Source of the DNA: Altererythrobacter sp. TH136
Lineage (GTDB): Bacteria; Pseudomonadota; Alphaproteobacteria; Sphingomonadales; Sphingomonadaceae
DNA: 64,000 bases
NCBI RefSeq assembly: GCF_007065885.1
Contig: NZ_CP041409.1
Coordinates: forward strand, 1,783,501-1,847,500
Direction of reading: 5' to 3'
The number at the start of each line of letters is the position of its first letter. Positions within the stretch are counted from its first letter, which is position 1. The notes beneath the pieces were generated by a model. That model was given only the letters and a program-made list of their open reading frames with translations, had not been told where the DNA came from and did no database searches. Both the position numbers and the translations under genes were made by a program. Shown one piece after another: positions 10,394 to 19,875 of this stretch.

Positions 10394-10861
10394 ATGACGA
10401 TGAACGTGCTCTTCAAGCTGCTGCCGGAAGCCGTCTGGGTCGATGATCGAAGCGACAAGCCAGCAATCCTGGCAGCGATAGCAGAGCGGTTCGCGTCGGT
10501 TTACCTGTTGGACCGTCAAAAGGTGTTGGACGCGCTCAATGAACGCGAGGCCCTGGGCAGCACCGGTTTCGGGCGCGGCGTGGCCCTGCCCCACGCGCGT
10601 ATCGACGGCCTGACGCGCCCGGTGGCAGCCCTGCTTAAGCTGTCGGCCCCGGTCGATTTCGCGGCCGCGGACCGGTTGCCGGTGGATCTCGTGATCGGTT
10701 TGCTGTCACCCGTGAACGCGGGCGCGACGCACTTGCATGCGCTGGCGGCGTTGTCGCGCATGGTCCGGGACGAAGTGATGCACAGGGCCCTCACCAGCGC
10801 AACCGACACCGAGACGCTCTATGCGCTGCTCACGAATGCGGCTGACCGTGACGCCGCCTGA
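10394..10861 (+). CDS. ptsN: Nitrogen PTS IIA component PtsN
   Basis: A 155-residue EIIA-Ntr domain. The phosphorylated His lies in the motif GRGVALPHARI (H67). PtsN receives phosphate from NPr and regulates potassium, nitrogen and carbon metabolism through protein contacts rather than sugar transport. The first two codons after the start are ATG-ACG-ATG, so translation could begin at 10394 or 10400. Confidence 0.95.
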   Translation: MTMNVLFKLLPEAVWVDDRSDKPAILAAIAERFASVYLLDRQKVLDALNEREALGSTGFGRGVALPHARIDGLTRPVAALLKLSAPVDFAAADRLPVDLVIGLLSPVNAGATHLHALAALSRMVRDEVMHRALTSATDTETLYALLTNAADRDAA

Positions 10862-11315
10862 CGAGCCCGCCGGGGCGGCATCCCATTATCGCGCGCTGGA
10901 AAGACTGTATGAGGCGGCTCCGGTCAACACGCTGTTCCCCTCGCGGCTCGAGATACCGGGCGAAGGGCGGGCGCGGCTGATTTTTCAGGTCGAACGCGCC
11001 GTGTTTCACGCCGCGGGCGCAGCGCACGGAACGGTGTATTTCAAGATGCTGGACGACGCTGCGTTCTATGCCGCGAATACACTGGTCACCGACCGGTTCC
11101 TGCTGACCACCTCCTTCAATCTGCACTTCACCAAGCCGGTCCGAGAGGGCGAGGTCATCGCGGAAGGAAGGTGGGTGAGCGGCCGCAAGCGGGTGCTGGT
11201 GGCCGAATCGCGGCTGGTGGACGCCGATGGGGACGAGATCGGCCGAGGTACCGGAACGTTCATGCGCTCTCGCATCGCGCTGTCGGGGCTGCCCGGCTAC
11301 GCCGACCGCCGCTGA
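10836..11315 (+). CDS. Hotdog-fold thioesterase, PaaI/YiiD-like
   Basis: A 159-residue protein with a hotdog fold: FHAAGAAHGTVYFKMLDDAAFYAANT marks the central helix region with the acidic D residues used by PaaI-type thioesterases (split here: HAAGAAHG, then MLDDAAFYAA). The second half alternates strands (GRWVSGRKRVLVAE). It probably hydrolyses an acyl-CoA. The start at 10836 overlaps ptsN by 26 nt; a further in-frame ATG at 10821 is possible. Confidence 0.75.
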   Translation: MRLTVTPPDEPAGAASHYRALERLYEAAPVNTLFPSRLEIPGEGRARLIFQVERAVFHAAGAAHGTVYFKMLDDAAFYAANTLVTDRFLLTTSFNLHFTKPVREGEVIAEGRWVSGRKRVLVAESRLVDADGDEIGRGTGTFMRSRIALSGLPGYADRR

Positions 11316-11318
11316 TCG

Positions 11319-11651
11319 GTGGATTCGCGTCTGCCTTCGCATCTGGAAGTGAGCGCGATCCGCCGGCTGGCCGAATCGCAGGGCGGGTTCGCGACGGTGT
11401 TGGCAAAGGGCGATCGAGACGCCGGAACCATCGCTTTGGTAATCATGTGTCGCGGTAAGGAAGCCAGGCTTATTGAACGCATGCCCCAGCTCGACGGGAA
11501 CCGTCCTTTCGTTACATCTCTCGTGCAAACTACTGAAAACGAGGATCTTTTTTCCGAGGCAATTCGGAAAAAGCTAGAACGTGACCCGGATATTTGGTTA
11601 ATTGAGGTGGACGTCCCGGATATCTCACGGTTCGCCGCAGCTTTGCCGTGA
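11319..11651 (+). CDS. DUF1491 family protein
   Basis: A 110-residue protein of a small alphaproteobacterial family of unknown function. Recognisable parts are SRLPSHLEVSAIRRLAE, GGFATVLAKGDRDAGTI and RMPQLDG. It starts at a GTG 3 nt after the thioesterase. The last third (about 11500-11650) is clearly richer in A and T than its surroundings, with runs such as a T6 tract, yet it keeps the family ending (DPDIWLIEVDV), so I see no frameshift. Confidence 0.8.
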   Translation: MDSRLPSHLEVSAIRRLAESQGGFATVLAKGDRDAGTIALVIMCRGKEARLIERMPQLDGNRPFVTSLVQTTENEDLFSEAIRKKLERDPDIWLIEVDVPDISRFAAALP

Positions 11652-11855
11652 AAATTTGACTTCGCAGGTGCAGCAATTATCTGGGCGACACCTTCACGGA
11701 CGCAGGCGGCTTGAACGACACGGGGTCGGACAGTCAGCGCGTAGACGGGGGACGGCCGGCAGGCGTTAGAATACTCGGTTTCGCATGGTGGATATGTCCG
11801 CCAGCGCGAACCTCGCCTGCGACAGTGCCCGTCCACCGCCTAAACCGACGGATCA

Positions 11856-12515
11856 ATGCAATTTCATCGCGCAACTCTCGCGGCGCTTGCCGCGACTGCT
11901 TTTCTTACGTTCTTCGCCGCCGAGGGTTCCGGCGCCAATGCTGAAATCAGCAAGACCCAGGTCGCTCAGACGATCGCCCTGACTGACGAAACGGTGCCCG
12001 AAGCGACCACGCCCGATACTCCGGTAGCGTTCGTTTCGCAGGAAGTGGTTCAGCCGACCACGCAAACTGCCAGCGAACGACCGTTCGAGGCCAGCGCCGG
12101 TTCGTTGACCGAACTCGTTTCGGCCATGCCCGCATCCGGCACGCTCTCTCGCGAGATGGAATGTCTTGCCGGAGCCATCTATTTCGAATCGCGCGGCGAG
12201 CCCCTCGCGGGTCAGTTGGCCGTCGGCCAGGTGATCATCAACCGCAGCGAATCGGGTGTCTTCCCGTCAGATTACTGCGGCGTCGTCTACCAGCGGGCGC
12301 AGTTCTCGTTCATTCGCGGCGGCACCATGCCGCGGATCGACCGTGGTTCGGCCGCCTGGAAACGGGCCAGCGCCATTGCCCGCATCGCTCACGAAGGATT
12401 GTGGGATAGCCAGGCGGGCGACTCGCTTTATTTCCACGCCCGCTATGTGAAGCCGAGCTGGAGCCGCACCAAGATCGCCCGGGCGACGATCGACAGTCAC
12501 ATCTTCTATCGGTGA
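11856..12515 (+). CDS. Exported SleB-like cell wall hydrolase
   Basis: A 219-residue protein with an N-terminal signal sequence (about 1-29), a low-complexity Thr/Pro/Val spacer to residue 95, and a Hydrolase_2 (SleB-type) domain: ECLAGAIYFESRGEP with the likely catalytic Glu111, then QVIINR and QFSFI. Enzymes of this family cleave peptidoglycan glycan strands. The 204-nt gap upstream (11652-11855) shows no further gene or clear signal. Confidence 0.88.
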   Translation: MQFHRATLAALAATAFLTFFAAEGSGANAEISKTQVAQTIALTDETVPEATTPDTPVAFVSQEVVQPTTQTASERPFEASAGSLTELVSAMPASGTLSREMECLAGAIYFESRGEPLAGQLAVGQVIINRSESGVFPSDYCGVVYQRAQFSFIRGGTMPRIDRGSAAWKRASAIARIAHEGLWDSQAGDSLYFHARYVKPSWSRTKIARATIDSHIFYR

Positions 12516-12531
12516 ACCAGCTACCGGTCGT

Positions 12532-13311
12532 TCAGGCCGGGTCGGCCAGCTCCACCCACACCGGCACGTGGTCGCTGGCCTTTTCCCGCCCGCGGTACTC
12601 CTTGTCCACGCCGGCGGCGGTCATTCGGTCGGCGGCCTCGGGGCTGAGGAGCAGGTGGTCGATCCGGAAGCCGTGGTCGCGCTGCCAGGCTCCCGCCTGA
12701 TAGTCCCAGAACGTCCACACGCCCCCGCGCGGGTTGAGGGTGCCGAGCGCGTCAGTCCAGCCCTGGGCAAGAAGCCGGGCATAGGCATCGCGCGATTCCG
12801 GCTGCATCAACGCATCGCGGGCCATGGCGGTCGGGGACCACACGTCCTTGTCCTCCGGGATGACGTTGTAATCGCCCAGCACGACCACCGGCAATTCCAG
12901 CGCCCATAGCTCCCGCATGCGGGCGTCGAGGCGTTCCATCCACGCCAGCTTGTAATCGAACTTGGGTCCGGGGACCGGGTTGCCGTTGGGCAGGTACAGG
13001 CAGGCGATGCGCACGCCGCTGACGTCTGCCTCGATGTAGCGGGCGTGCTCGTCGAGCGGGTCGCCGGGCAGGGTGCGCTGGACTTCCGTAGGCTTCAGCC
13101 CGTCGGCCAAGATCGCGACCCCGTTGAAGCCCTTCTGACCGTGCCAGATGGCGTGGTAACCGATCTTCTCGAACTCTTCGTACGGGAAGCCTTCGTCCTG
13201 GCTCTTGATCTCCTGCAGGCAGGCGACCGCCGGGCGGCGTTCCTCCAGCCATTCGAGGAGACGCGGCAGGCGCGCCTTGATGCCGTTGATGTTGAAGGAC
13301 GCAATCCGCAT
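12532..13311 (-). CDS. xthA: Exodeoxyribonuclease III
   Basis: A 259-residue AP endonuclease/3'-5' exonuclease. Visible motifs are FNINGIK at the N terminus, LQEIK (metal-binding Glu), LYLPNG (Tyr), LGDYNV (Asp and Asn) and SDHVPVW (catalytic His) near the end. It removes 3' blocks and incises abasic sites. The start is ATG at 13311; the open frame extends upstream over erpA but homology starts here (MRIASFNI). Confidence 0.96.
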   Translation of the reverse strand: MRIASFNINGIKARLPRLLEWLEERRPAVACLQEIKSQDEGFPYEEFEKIGYHAIWHGQKGFNGVAILADGLKPTEVQRTLPGDPLDEHARYIEADVSGVRIACLYLPNGNPVPGPKFDYKLAWMERLDARMRELWALELPVVVLGDYNVIPEDKDVWSPTAMARDALMQPESRDAYARLLAQGWTDALGTLNPRGGVWTFWDYQAGAWQRDHGFRIDHLLLSPEAADRMTAAGVDKEYRGREKASDHVPVWVELADPA

Positions 13312-13321
13312 CCGCGAAGCT

Positions 13322-13651
13322 TTAGATGCCGAAGCTCGATCCGCAACCGCAACCCGCGGCCGCTTGCGGATTCTCGACCTTGAACGCGGCTCCGCCAAGC
13401 GATTCGACGAAGTCCACGGTGCTGCCCGCAATCAGGTCCAGGCTGACGGGATCCACCAGCAGCTTCACCCCATCGGTTTCGCTGACCGAATCGTCGCTCT
13501 CGGCCGCTTCGGCCAGATCGAACTTGTACTGGAAGCCCGAGCATCCGCCGCCCTCGACCGCCAGCCTCAGGATCGCGGGCTTGCCCTGCTTGTCGGCGAT
13601 CGCCGCGACGCGCCGGGCGGCGTTGGTGGTCAGGATCAGCGGTTCGGACAT
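13322..13651 (-). CDS. erpA: Iron-sulfur insertion protein ErpA (A-type carrier)
   Basis: A 109-residue A-type Fe-S carrier with the three conserved cysteines C37 (EGGGCSGF), C101 and C103 (GCGCG). It receives clusters from the scaffold and delivers them to apoproteins. It is the second A-type carrier in the window, the other being sufA in the SUF operon. The ORF extends further upstream but MSEPLILT is the family start. xthA follows after 10 nt. Confidence 0.93.
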   Translation of the reverse strand: MSEPLILTTNAARRVAAIADKQGKPAILRLAVEGGGCSGFQYKFDLAEAAESDDSVSETDGVKLLVDPVSLDLIAGSTVDFVESLGGAAFKVENPQAAAGCGCGSSFGI

Positions 13652-13682
13652 GAGCGGTATATGGGATCGATCCGGCCGCCGC

Positions 13683-14138
13683 TCAAGCGGTCTGGATGTA
13701 AACCCGCATCGCCTCCGCCTCGCCGGCGATTTCATCGATCTGCGCCTTCACCAGATCGCCGATCGACACGAAGCCGCACATTCCGCCGTTCTGGACGACC
13801 GGCAAATGCCGGACGCGCCGCCGGGTCATCATTTCCAGCGCGTCATCGATGCGGGTCGCGGGTTCGATGGTGATCGCCGGCGCGGTCATCACTTCGCCGA
13901 CCGGCTTGTCCAGGCTCGCCTCGCCCTCGCGCTCCAGGCAGTAGATGACGTCGCGTTCGGAAAACACGCCGACCACCTGTCCGTGTTGCATGACCGGCAG
14001 GGCGCCGATGCGGCGGGTGGCGAGGATCGACAGCGCATCGCGCATGGTCATGGCGACATCGCAGGTGACGATCTCGGCGCCAGGCCCTGCGCCAGATGCT
14101 GCGCTTTGACGGCGCGATAGCAAGTGGGCGACGTCCAT
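13683..14138 (-). CDS. Tandem CBS-domain protein
   Basis: A 151-residue protein formed almost entirely of two CBS motifs. The first contains ILATRRIGALPVM and the second MTRRRVRHLPVV. Such pairs fold into a Bateman module that binds adenosine nucleotides. No effector domain is attached. Stand-alone proteins of this type are common in alphaproteobacteria and their partners are unknown. Confidence 0.9.
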   Translation of the reverse strand: MDVAHLLSRRQSAASGAGPGAEIVTCDVAMTMRDALSILATRRIGALPVMQHGQVVGVFSERDVIYCLEREGEASLDKPVGEVMTAPAITIEPATRIDDALEMMTRRRVRHLPVVQNGGMCGFVSIGDLVKAQIDEIAGEAEAMRVYIQTA

Positions 14139-14244
14139 GGGGACTCTCCCTTCTCTCCAACGGGACGATCAGGATGCCACGATTTCGCAAGGATGGCCAG
14201 CGCGGCCATTGCCAGGCGGGGGCGGGGCGCCCATCTACCCCGCC

Positions 14245-14532
14245 ATGTCCCGGCCCTCTCCGCTCGACGATCCCGACAAGGCCGCGTTCGCCTGGGCGAG
14301 GTGGAAGCGGATGATGTGGCTGATGGGCGGTTTCACCGCGGTCACCGTCGTCGGGGTGCTATTGTACCTGTGGGCCACGGTGCCGGAGGTTTCGATCCAC
14401 TTCTACATCGCCACTGCGCTGGGCGTGGGTCTGTCGATGCTGCTGATGAGCGCGCTGATGGGGCTGGTGTTCATGTCGAACGGCACCGGCCACGATGAAT
14501 CGATTTCGGATCCGCACGACCGGCGGGATTGA
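14245..14532 (+). CDS. Small two-helix membrane protein
   Basis: A 95-residue protein with a charged N terminus (about 1-25) and two transmembrane helices (about 29-48 and 54-75), ending in a polar acidic/His tail. The family is not one I can name with certainty. The stop abuts the end of the convergent ferredoxin gene with no spacer. Confidence 0.7.
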   Translation: MSRPSPLDDPDKAAFAWARWKRMMWLMGGFTAVTVVGVLLYLWATVPEVSIHFYIATALGVGLSMLLMSALMGLVFMSNGTGHDESISDPHDRRD

Positions 14533-14904
14533 TCAGCCGACAGGCGCCGCGCGCAGGCGCAGTTCCTCCACCGGCTCGCCGCCGATCAGGTGCTGCTGGA
14601 TGATCTTCTCGAGTGCCGCTTCGTCGCACGAATGATACCACACCTGATCGGGCCACACGACCGCGATCGGTCCTGCATCGCACACCTGCAGACAACCGGC
14701 CTTGGTCCGCTGCACCGTCTGGCAGACGAGTCCCAGCTCCTTCAGCCGCCGCTTGAGGTAATTCCACGACCGCGCGCCCTGCTCGCGCGAGCAACACGCC
14801 TGCTTGTCAGACAGCGCGCACAGAAAGATCTGGCGCTGGACCCGTTCGCCCCCGATCTTGGCGAGCGCGACGCGCGCCTTCGTCAGGTCGAGCGAGTCGG
14901 TCAC
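14533..14904 (-). CDS. Thioredoxin-like [2Fe-2S] ferredoxin
   Basis: A 123-residue protein resembling the thioredoxin-fold (2Fe-2S) ferredoxins: an N-terminal [13 protein letters not shown] segment and a second Cys pair in [10 protein letters not shown], followed by [10 protein letters not shown]. The cluster would use Cys from both segments. The start is a GTG that overlaps the stop of the upstream peptidase (GTGA); an upstream ATG at 14958 lies inside that gene and is less likely. Confidence 0.85.
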   Translation of the reverse strand: MTDSLDLTKARVALAKIGGERVQRQIFLCALSDKQACCSREQGARSWNYLKRRLKELGLVCQTVQRTKAGCLQVCDAGPIAVVWPDQVWYHSCDEAALEKIIQQHLIGGEPVEELRLRAAPVG

Positions 14905-17081
14905 TTGCTTGCCGGTTTGAGCCACCGGTCGAGCCAGCCGAACACCGTGTTGTGCCACTGGAGCGAGTTCTTGGGCTTGAGCACCCAGTGGTTCTCATCT
15001 GGAAAGACCAGCAGCTGCGCCGGGATGTTCTTCATCTGCAGCGCGGTGAACGAGGCCAGCCCCTGGGTGTACGGGATACGGAAGTCCTTCTCGCCGGTGA
15101 TCACCAGCATCGGCGTCTTCCACTGATCGACGTGGTTCACCGGGTTCCACTTCTCGTAGGCGGCGGGATCCTCGAAATAGGTCTTGCCGCCATGCTCCCA
15201 GGTGTCGAACCACAGCTCTTCGGTCTCGTACGCCATGGCGCGCGCATCGAACACGCCGTCGTGCTGGACCAGGCACTTGAACTTGTCCGGCCAGCGGCCC
15301 GCGATCCAGTTCATCATGTACCCGCCATAACTGGCGCCCATGGCGCAGGCGTTGTCGGTATCGATCTGGGCATCGAGCGCGCCAGCCGCTGCGAACCCCT
15401 TTTGAAGATCCTCGAGCGGCTTGCCGCCCCAGTCGTTGGTGATGCTGTCGGTAAAGGCCTGGCCGTAGCCGGTCGAACCGTGGAAATCGATCGACACCAC
15501 CGCGTAACCCTGGCTCGCCACCACGCGCGGATTCCACCGGGTCGACCAGGCATCGTTGAAGCTGCCCTGGGGTCCGCCATGGACATAGAGGATCGCCGGC
15601 ATGGGCCCCTTCCGGCCGTCGAGCTTCGTGATCTGGCCCCACACGGTATCGCCATTCGCGCCGGTGAAGCTGAAGCGGCGGGTGACTATCGGCGCCCGCT
15701 TGCCCAGCGTCGAGGTCGCCACGTCGGTGAGCGGCATCGCCTGGCCCCACTTGCGCGCCAAATAGAGCTCGTTCGGAGCGCCGATCGAGGCGCGGGTGAA
15801 CACCAGATCGCCATCAGCAAGCGGCACGACATCGCCGATGTGCGCCTCGGTCCCTGCCATCAGATCGAGCCTGTCGACCTTGCCGGTCACCGGATCAATG
15901 CGGAATGCCGGGGTGTCCAGCACGTCCTGGGCGGTGGCGACGATGAACTTCGAATCCGGGGTCCACGTCAGCGAGCCGACCGAGCGGTCCCAGTCTGTCG
16001 TGAGCGCACGCACCTGGCCGGTGGCGAGATCGCGCAACATGACCGTCAGCTTGTCGGCTTCATACCCCGGTCGGGCCATCGCAGCGTAGGCGAGGTACTT
16101 GCCGTCGGGCGAGGGCGCTGGCAGCGTGTCGGTCGCCTCGTTGCTTTCGGTCAGATTGATCGGCGCGCGGCCGGACAGGTCGTTGAACCACAAGTCCACG
16201 TTGGTGGAGCGGGGTTCGGCGGCGTCGGACTTGCGCGCGGCGAAGAACAGCCCGTGCCCGTCGGCCGCCCAGGCGATCTCCTCGTTGCCGCCGAACGGTT
16301 TGGTCGGGGTGTCGCCGACCAACGCGCTCTTGCCCGGCGGCCCGTCGAGCGGAACCCCGTTGCCGCTCGCCTTGCCGCCGGTCAGCGGGAACGCGAACGC
16401 GCGGCCATAGACGCCCGGCGTCTCCCACTGGTCCCAGTGGCGTACGAAGCCGACCTCCGCGTCGTACAGCCGGCCAGTGCCGGGGCCGGGCAGATGCGTC
16501 GACCCATCAGGATCGCATCCGAAGCTGGCGCATTCGCGGCCGATGTCGCCCCAGACGGCAATCTTCGTCGCGTCGGGCGCGACGGCGAACCCGCCGACCG
16601 CGGCTTTTAGCGCGGTGACCTGCGCGATGTCGCTGACCGTTCCCGTTGCCGAAACCCGCGCCCGCCAGACCTGATCGGTCCCCCCCTCGCCGCGATCGGA
16701 CAGGAAGTAGAGCCACCCGTCATCCGCGAACGCAGCGCTGCTGGCGCTGCCGCCAAGATCCAAGCGGATTGCGGGCGCGCGGGTGTCGCGCAGGCTGCGA
16801 GCGTAAAATGCGGTGGTGCGTTGATAGCTGGCCGGATCGGTTTTAGTCACCGCGTACACGGCCAGCGTGCCGTCACCGCTCACTACCGCTGCGCCAAGCC
16901 GTGGGAGGGTGACGAGGTCCTGCGCGGTCATCGGCGCCCGCGTGTCTGCGGCGGCAGCACGGGACTGGGCCATGGCCGGAACGGCCGGAACCGCGCACAG
17001 TGCGACAAGAGCCACCAGGCGCCCGCCCAAGCGTGACGGGCTGGTTCGAGTGAGACTGATTTTGGTCGCGCTGATGTTCAT
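14901..17081 (-). CDS. Exported S9-family (prolyl oligopeptidase type) peptidase
   Basis: A 726-residue protein with a signal peptide ending near AMAQ (about residue 38), a beta-propeller-like region (about 60-460) and a C-terminal alpha/beta hydrolase domain. The nucleophile is Ser584 in GASYGGYM, and the oxyanion-side YVHGGPQG motif precedes it. Family members are dipeptidyl or acylaminoacyl peptidases in the periplasm. The chosen ATG gives a clean signal peptide; the ORF upstream of it lacks similarity. Confidence 0.92.
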   Translation of the reverse strand: MNISATKISLTRTSPSRLGGRLVALVALCAVPAVPAMAQSRAAAADTRAPMTAQDLVTLPRLGAAVVSGDGTLAVYAVTKTDPASYQRTTAFYARSLRDTRAPAIRLDLGGSASSAAFADDGWLYFLSDRGEGGTDQVWRARVSATGTVSDIAQVTALKAAVGGFAVAPDATKIAVWGDIGRECASFGCDPDGSTHLPGPGTGRLYDAEVGFVRHWDQWETPGVYGRAFAFPLTGGKASGNGVPLDGPPGKSALVGDTPTKPFGGNEEIAWAADGHGLFFAARKSDAAEPRSTNVDLWFNDLSGRAPINLTESNEATDTLPAPSPDGKYLAYAAMARPGYEADKLTVMLRDLATGQVRALTTDWDRSVGSLTWTPDSKFIVATAQDVLDTPAFRIDPVTGKVDRLDLMAGTEAHIGDVVPLADGDLVFTRASIGAPNELYLARKWGQAMPLTDVATSTLGKRAPIVTRRFSFTGANGDTVWGQITKLDGRKGPMPAILYVHGGPQGSFNDAWSTRWNPRVVASQGYAVVSIDFHGSTGYGQAFTDSITNDWGGKPLEDLQKGFAAAGALDAQIDTDNACAMGASYGGYMMNWIAGRWPDKFKCLVQHDGVFDARAMAYETEELWFDTWEHGGKTYFEDPAAYEKWNPVNHVDQWKTPMLVITGEKDFRIPYTQGLASFTALQMKNIPAQLLVFPDENHWVLKPKNSLQWHNTVFGWLDRWLKPASK

Positions 17082-17122
17082 GGAAGCGGGACTAGCGCGC
17101 CCGCCAAAGCGTGGAAAGCGCT

Positions 17123-17617
17123 TTAGCCGCGCTTGCCGGCGATCCGCGCGATCTCGTCCTTGACCATCCGTTCGACCATGCTGGGCAGGTTCTGGTCGAG
17201 CCACTGGCTGAGCATCGGACGCAGCAAATCGCGCGTCAGCCCTTCCAGCGAAGTCTCCCCCGATCGCACGATCTGCGGCGGGACGCCGGGCTCGGCCAAC
17301 AGGGCCAGCGCGGCGAGGTTCTCGCGCATCGACACCCGCGCGGCTTCGGTCACCAGCGGAGCTTCGGGCTCGTCTGCGTGAACGGGTTCGTGGTCCTCAA
17401 GGTCGTCTTCCGGCGCCTGTTCGACGAACTCGGCCGCGGCCAGATCGAGGACCTCTTCTGCTTCTTCCTCGTCAGCCGGTTCCGGCGCGGCTTCCGCCAC
17501 GCCCTCGTTCTCGCGCCGACGACGCGTATCGAAAGCGCTGGTGCGGTTGTCGCGCGCGATCACTTTCTTGATCGATTCGAGGATTTCCTCGACCGACGCT
17601 TCGCCATCCTGGCGCAT
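17123..17617 (-). CDS. popZ: PopZ-like polar organising protein (DUF2497)
   Basis: A 164-residue protein with the three-part PopZ plan: an N-terminal helix (SVEEILESIKKVI, 8-20), a long acidic Glu/Asp/Pro/Ala linker (about 35-95), and C-terminal helices with RPMLSQWLDQNLP and VERMVKDEIARI. In Caulobacter PopZ forms the polar matrix that holds the ParB-bound origin region. It lies downstream of tolC, an order I recall from related genomes, and about 11 kb from the probable oriC. Confidence 0.88.
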   Translation of the reverse strand: MRQDGEASVEEILESIKKVIARDNRTSAFDTRRRRENEGVAEAAPEPADEEEAEEVLDLAAAEFVEQAPEDDLEDHEPVHADEPEAPLVTEAARVSMRENLAALALLAEPGVPPQIVRSGETSLEGLTRDLLRPMLSQWLDQNLPSMVERMVKDEIARIAGKRG

Positions 17618-17635
17618 AGTTGCTGGACCCCCGTC

Positions 17636-19141
17636 TCAGTAAGCGCCGCTGGCGACGCCCGAATCATCGTTAACAGGAGTTTCAGCGTCGGCGGCCGGGA
17701 TGTCAACGGTGCGGGTCGACTGGACGACCGGGTCGGGCTCGCGGTCCCAATCCCACCACTTGTCGCGCACCCGCTCGTAATTCACCTGCGGATCGTACAG
17801 CGGGCCATCGTCGCCGAGGCCCAGATCGCGTGCTTCGGCGCGGCCCATCGCGGCCAGCAGGGTGAACCCGGCCACATAGGCGTTGCGGCGCGCGGTGACC
17901 AACTGCGAGCGGGCGATCACCAGTTCCTGCTCGGCATTCAGGATATCGAGGATGGTCCGGTTGCCGACGGTGTTCTCGGCCCGCACGCCCTCGAGGCTCA
18001 GGGCCGCGGCATCGACCGCGCTTTGGGTGCTGATGATGATCTGGGTGGCCGCCTGCCAGCTCGAATAAGCGGAGCGAACCTGCGCGATCACATCCCGCTC
18101 GACGGCGATGATTGTTTCAAGCGCCGCCGCCGAGCGCGCCTGCGCCTGCCGCTGCAGCGCGGCCGGTCGCCCGCCCTGGAACAGCGGCACGCTGACCTGC
18201 ACGCCCGCCTGGACCCCCAGGCCCGATTGCGAGACCGACACTGGAGAGCCGGGGATGTCGAGCGAGCCGAGCGTGTTGCTGTAATCGCTGCCGGTGAACA
18301 CCGACACCCGCGGCAGGCGCGAGGCACCCGCGACGTCGATGTCGAAACCCGATGCCTGGGCTCGTTCCTGCGCGGCGATGATGTCGGGGTTGTTGTCGAG
18401 CGCGGTCGCGACCGCATCCTCGACGCTCGCGGGCAGACCCGGCAACGGCGGCGGCGGTTGCAGTTCGTCCGGCGCGAGGCCGGTCAGGCGGATGTAATCC
18501 TCGCGCGCGGCGATCAGGTTCGCCTGCGCGCTGCGCAAGTCGCCCTGCGCCAATGCCAGGCGGGATTGCGACTGGGCCACGTCGGTGCGGGTCAGGTCAC
18601 CGATCTCGAACCGGTCGCTGGTCGCCTGGGTGTTGACCCGCAGCACTTCGACCTGGTTGGCGTTGAGGCCGACCAGTGCCTCGCCCCTGATCACGTCCAT
18701 GTAAGCAGCAACGGTTTGCGAGAAGATCGCCGATTCGGTGGCGCGAAGATCGGCCTGGCCGGCCTCGACGCGCCGTTCCGCCGCGCGCACCGCGTTCTTG
18801 ACCGCGCCCCCGCTGTAGATCGGCACGCCCAGGTCGAGATTGACGCCCAGCGAACGATCGGGCCCGTTCTGGCTCGAATTGCTGGCCTTGACGAACTCGA
18901 CGTAGCTCACCCCGGCGGTGGCGCTCGGCCGGCCCGCTGCCTTCTCAAGCGGCACGGTCTCGTCGATCGCGCGCTGCTGGGCACGCGCTGCCTGCAGGTT
19001 GGGATTGGTGCGATACGCGCCATTGAGCGCGTCACGCAGCGTATCGGCCATCGCTTGCGGCGCGAAGCACACCGCGCCCGCTGCCGCTCCGCTCAGGAGC
19101 GCGCGCACTACCTTCGCCCGATTCACGGTCAGAAGCTCCAC
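17636..19141 (-). CDS. tolC: TolC-family outer membrane channel
   Basis: A 501-residue outer-membrane efflux protein. It has a signal peptide (ending near QAMAD), two repeated OEP domains with long coiled-coil helices, and the family start LRDALNGAYRTNPNLQAARA. It would form the trimeric exit duct for type I secretion and RND pumps. Two starts are possible: ATG 19141, overlapping the upstream stop by 13 nt, or GTG 19126, which gives VNRAKVV and the same signal peptide. Confidence 0.93.
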   Translation of the reverse strand: MELLTVNRAKVVRALLSGAAAGAVCFAPQAMADTLRDALNGAYRTNPNLQAARAQQRAIDETVPLEKAAGRPSATAGVSYVEFVKASNSSQNGPDRSLGVNLDLGVPIYSGGAVKNAVRAAERRVEAGQADLRATESAIFSQTVAAYMDVIRGEALVGLNANQVEVLRVNTQATSDRFEIGDLTRTDVAQSQSRLALAQGDLRSAQANLIAAREDYIRLTGLAPDELQPPPPLPGLPASVEDAVATALDNNPDIIAAQERAQASGFDIDVAGASRLPRVSVFTGSDYSNTLGSLDIPGSPVSVSQSGLGVQAGVQVSVPLFQGGRPAALQRQAQARSAAALETIIAVERDVIAQVRSAYSSWQAATQIIISTQSAVDAAALSLEGVRAENTVGNRTILDILNAEQELVIARSQLVTARRNAYVAGFTLLAAMGRAEARDLGLGDDGPLYDPQVNYERVRDKWWDWDREPDPVVQSTRTVDIPAADAETPVNDDSGVASGAY

Positions 19142-19734
19142 GCCTTGGGCGCGTCGAACACGGCGAGGCGCGGGATCCCGATCTCGGCTACCGGCAGCAG
19201 CGCGACCGACCCTGTGATCTTGCGGCCGATCGCCAGCCGGGTGACGCCGTCGTCGACGATCCCCGTCGCGACGCGGGCGTCGTCCGCCAGCCGCTCGACC
19301 AGCGTGTCGGGCAGGCGTTCGACCGCGCCATCGATCAGCAGCAGCGTGAAATCGCCCGCCTCGCCGCCTTGCAGCGCTTCTGCGGGTGTGATGACGGCGA
19401 TCGATCCGACGAGGCCTTCCAGCAAGGCCGGCAGGTATCCGCTGCCACCGTCCACGATCAGCGCGCGGTCGGTCATTCGCGGTCCGGCCTCCGACAGCAT
19501 CAGCCCATGCACGACCGGAGCCGGCAGCATCCCGTCGCCATCCAGCGGCACCGCGCGATCGGTATAGGCGGCCGCACGCGCGCTGGCCGGCACGTACTGT
19601 TCGCGCGGCACGGCGGCGAAGCGGGCCAGCACCGACGGTTCGGTCACGCCGCTGGCACGCAGCTGACTGTCGATCATCGCCCGGCGGGTGGCATCTGAAC
19701 TGGAAATCGAAGGGGCGGCTGAAGCCATTATCAC
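19129..19734 (-). CDS. Protein-L-isoaspartate O-methyltransferase-like protein
   Basis: A 201-residue PCMT-family protein with the N-terminal fold (MIDSQLRASGV, PREQYVP) and a class I methyltransferase loop VDGGSGYLPALLE. Two features depart from active enzymes: the usual ISQP active-site motif is replaced by a DGDGMLPAP segment, and the motif I acid/glycine pattern is altered. It may have lost isoaspartate activity. It precedes tolC with overlap, a pairing I recall from alphaproteobacteria. Confidence 0.8.
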   Translation of the reverse strand: MIMASAAPSISSSDATRRAMIDSQLRASGVTEPSVLARFAAVPREQYVPASARAAAYTDRAVPLDGDGMLPAPVVHGLMLSEAGPRMTDRALIVDGGSGYLPALLEGLVGSIAVITPAEALQGGEAGDFTLLLIDGAVERLPDTLVERLADDARVATGIVDDGVTRLAIGRKITGSVALLPVAEIGIPRLAVFDAPKAWSF

Positions 19735-19875
19735 GATACCTGTACTAATCGAATGACACAGCTGGGTGAGAGCCTGCTTTTACGCGCATGGTGAAAGTCG
19801 TCCAAGCGCTTTGAGGGCTTGACCGGGCGAACGCTATCGCGCTGTGACATATCTACGGGCAAGGGATAAGTATCG

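Noticed and set aside
14952-16610. 552-codon plus-strand frame antisense to the S9 peptidase
   Set aside because: Shadow of a clear peptidase gene with signal peptide and catalytic Ser.
17111-19567. 818-codon plus-strand open frame antisense to popZ, tolC and the methyltransferase-like gene
   Set aside because: It mirrors well-recognised minus-strand genes; the protein is Arg-rich with no domain. High G/C content keeps such shadow frames open.
19819-19847. TTGACC as a promoter for fumarase
   Set aside because: No acceptable -10 element lies 16-18 nt downstream, so the promoter could not be placed.
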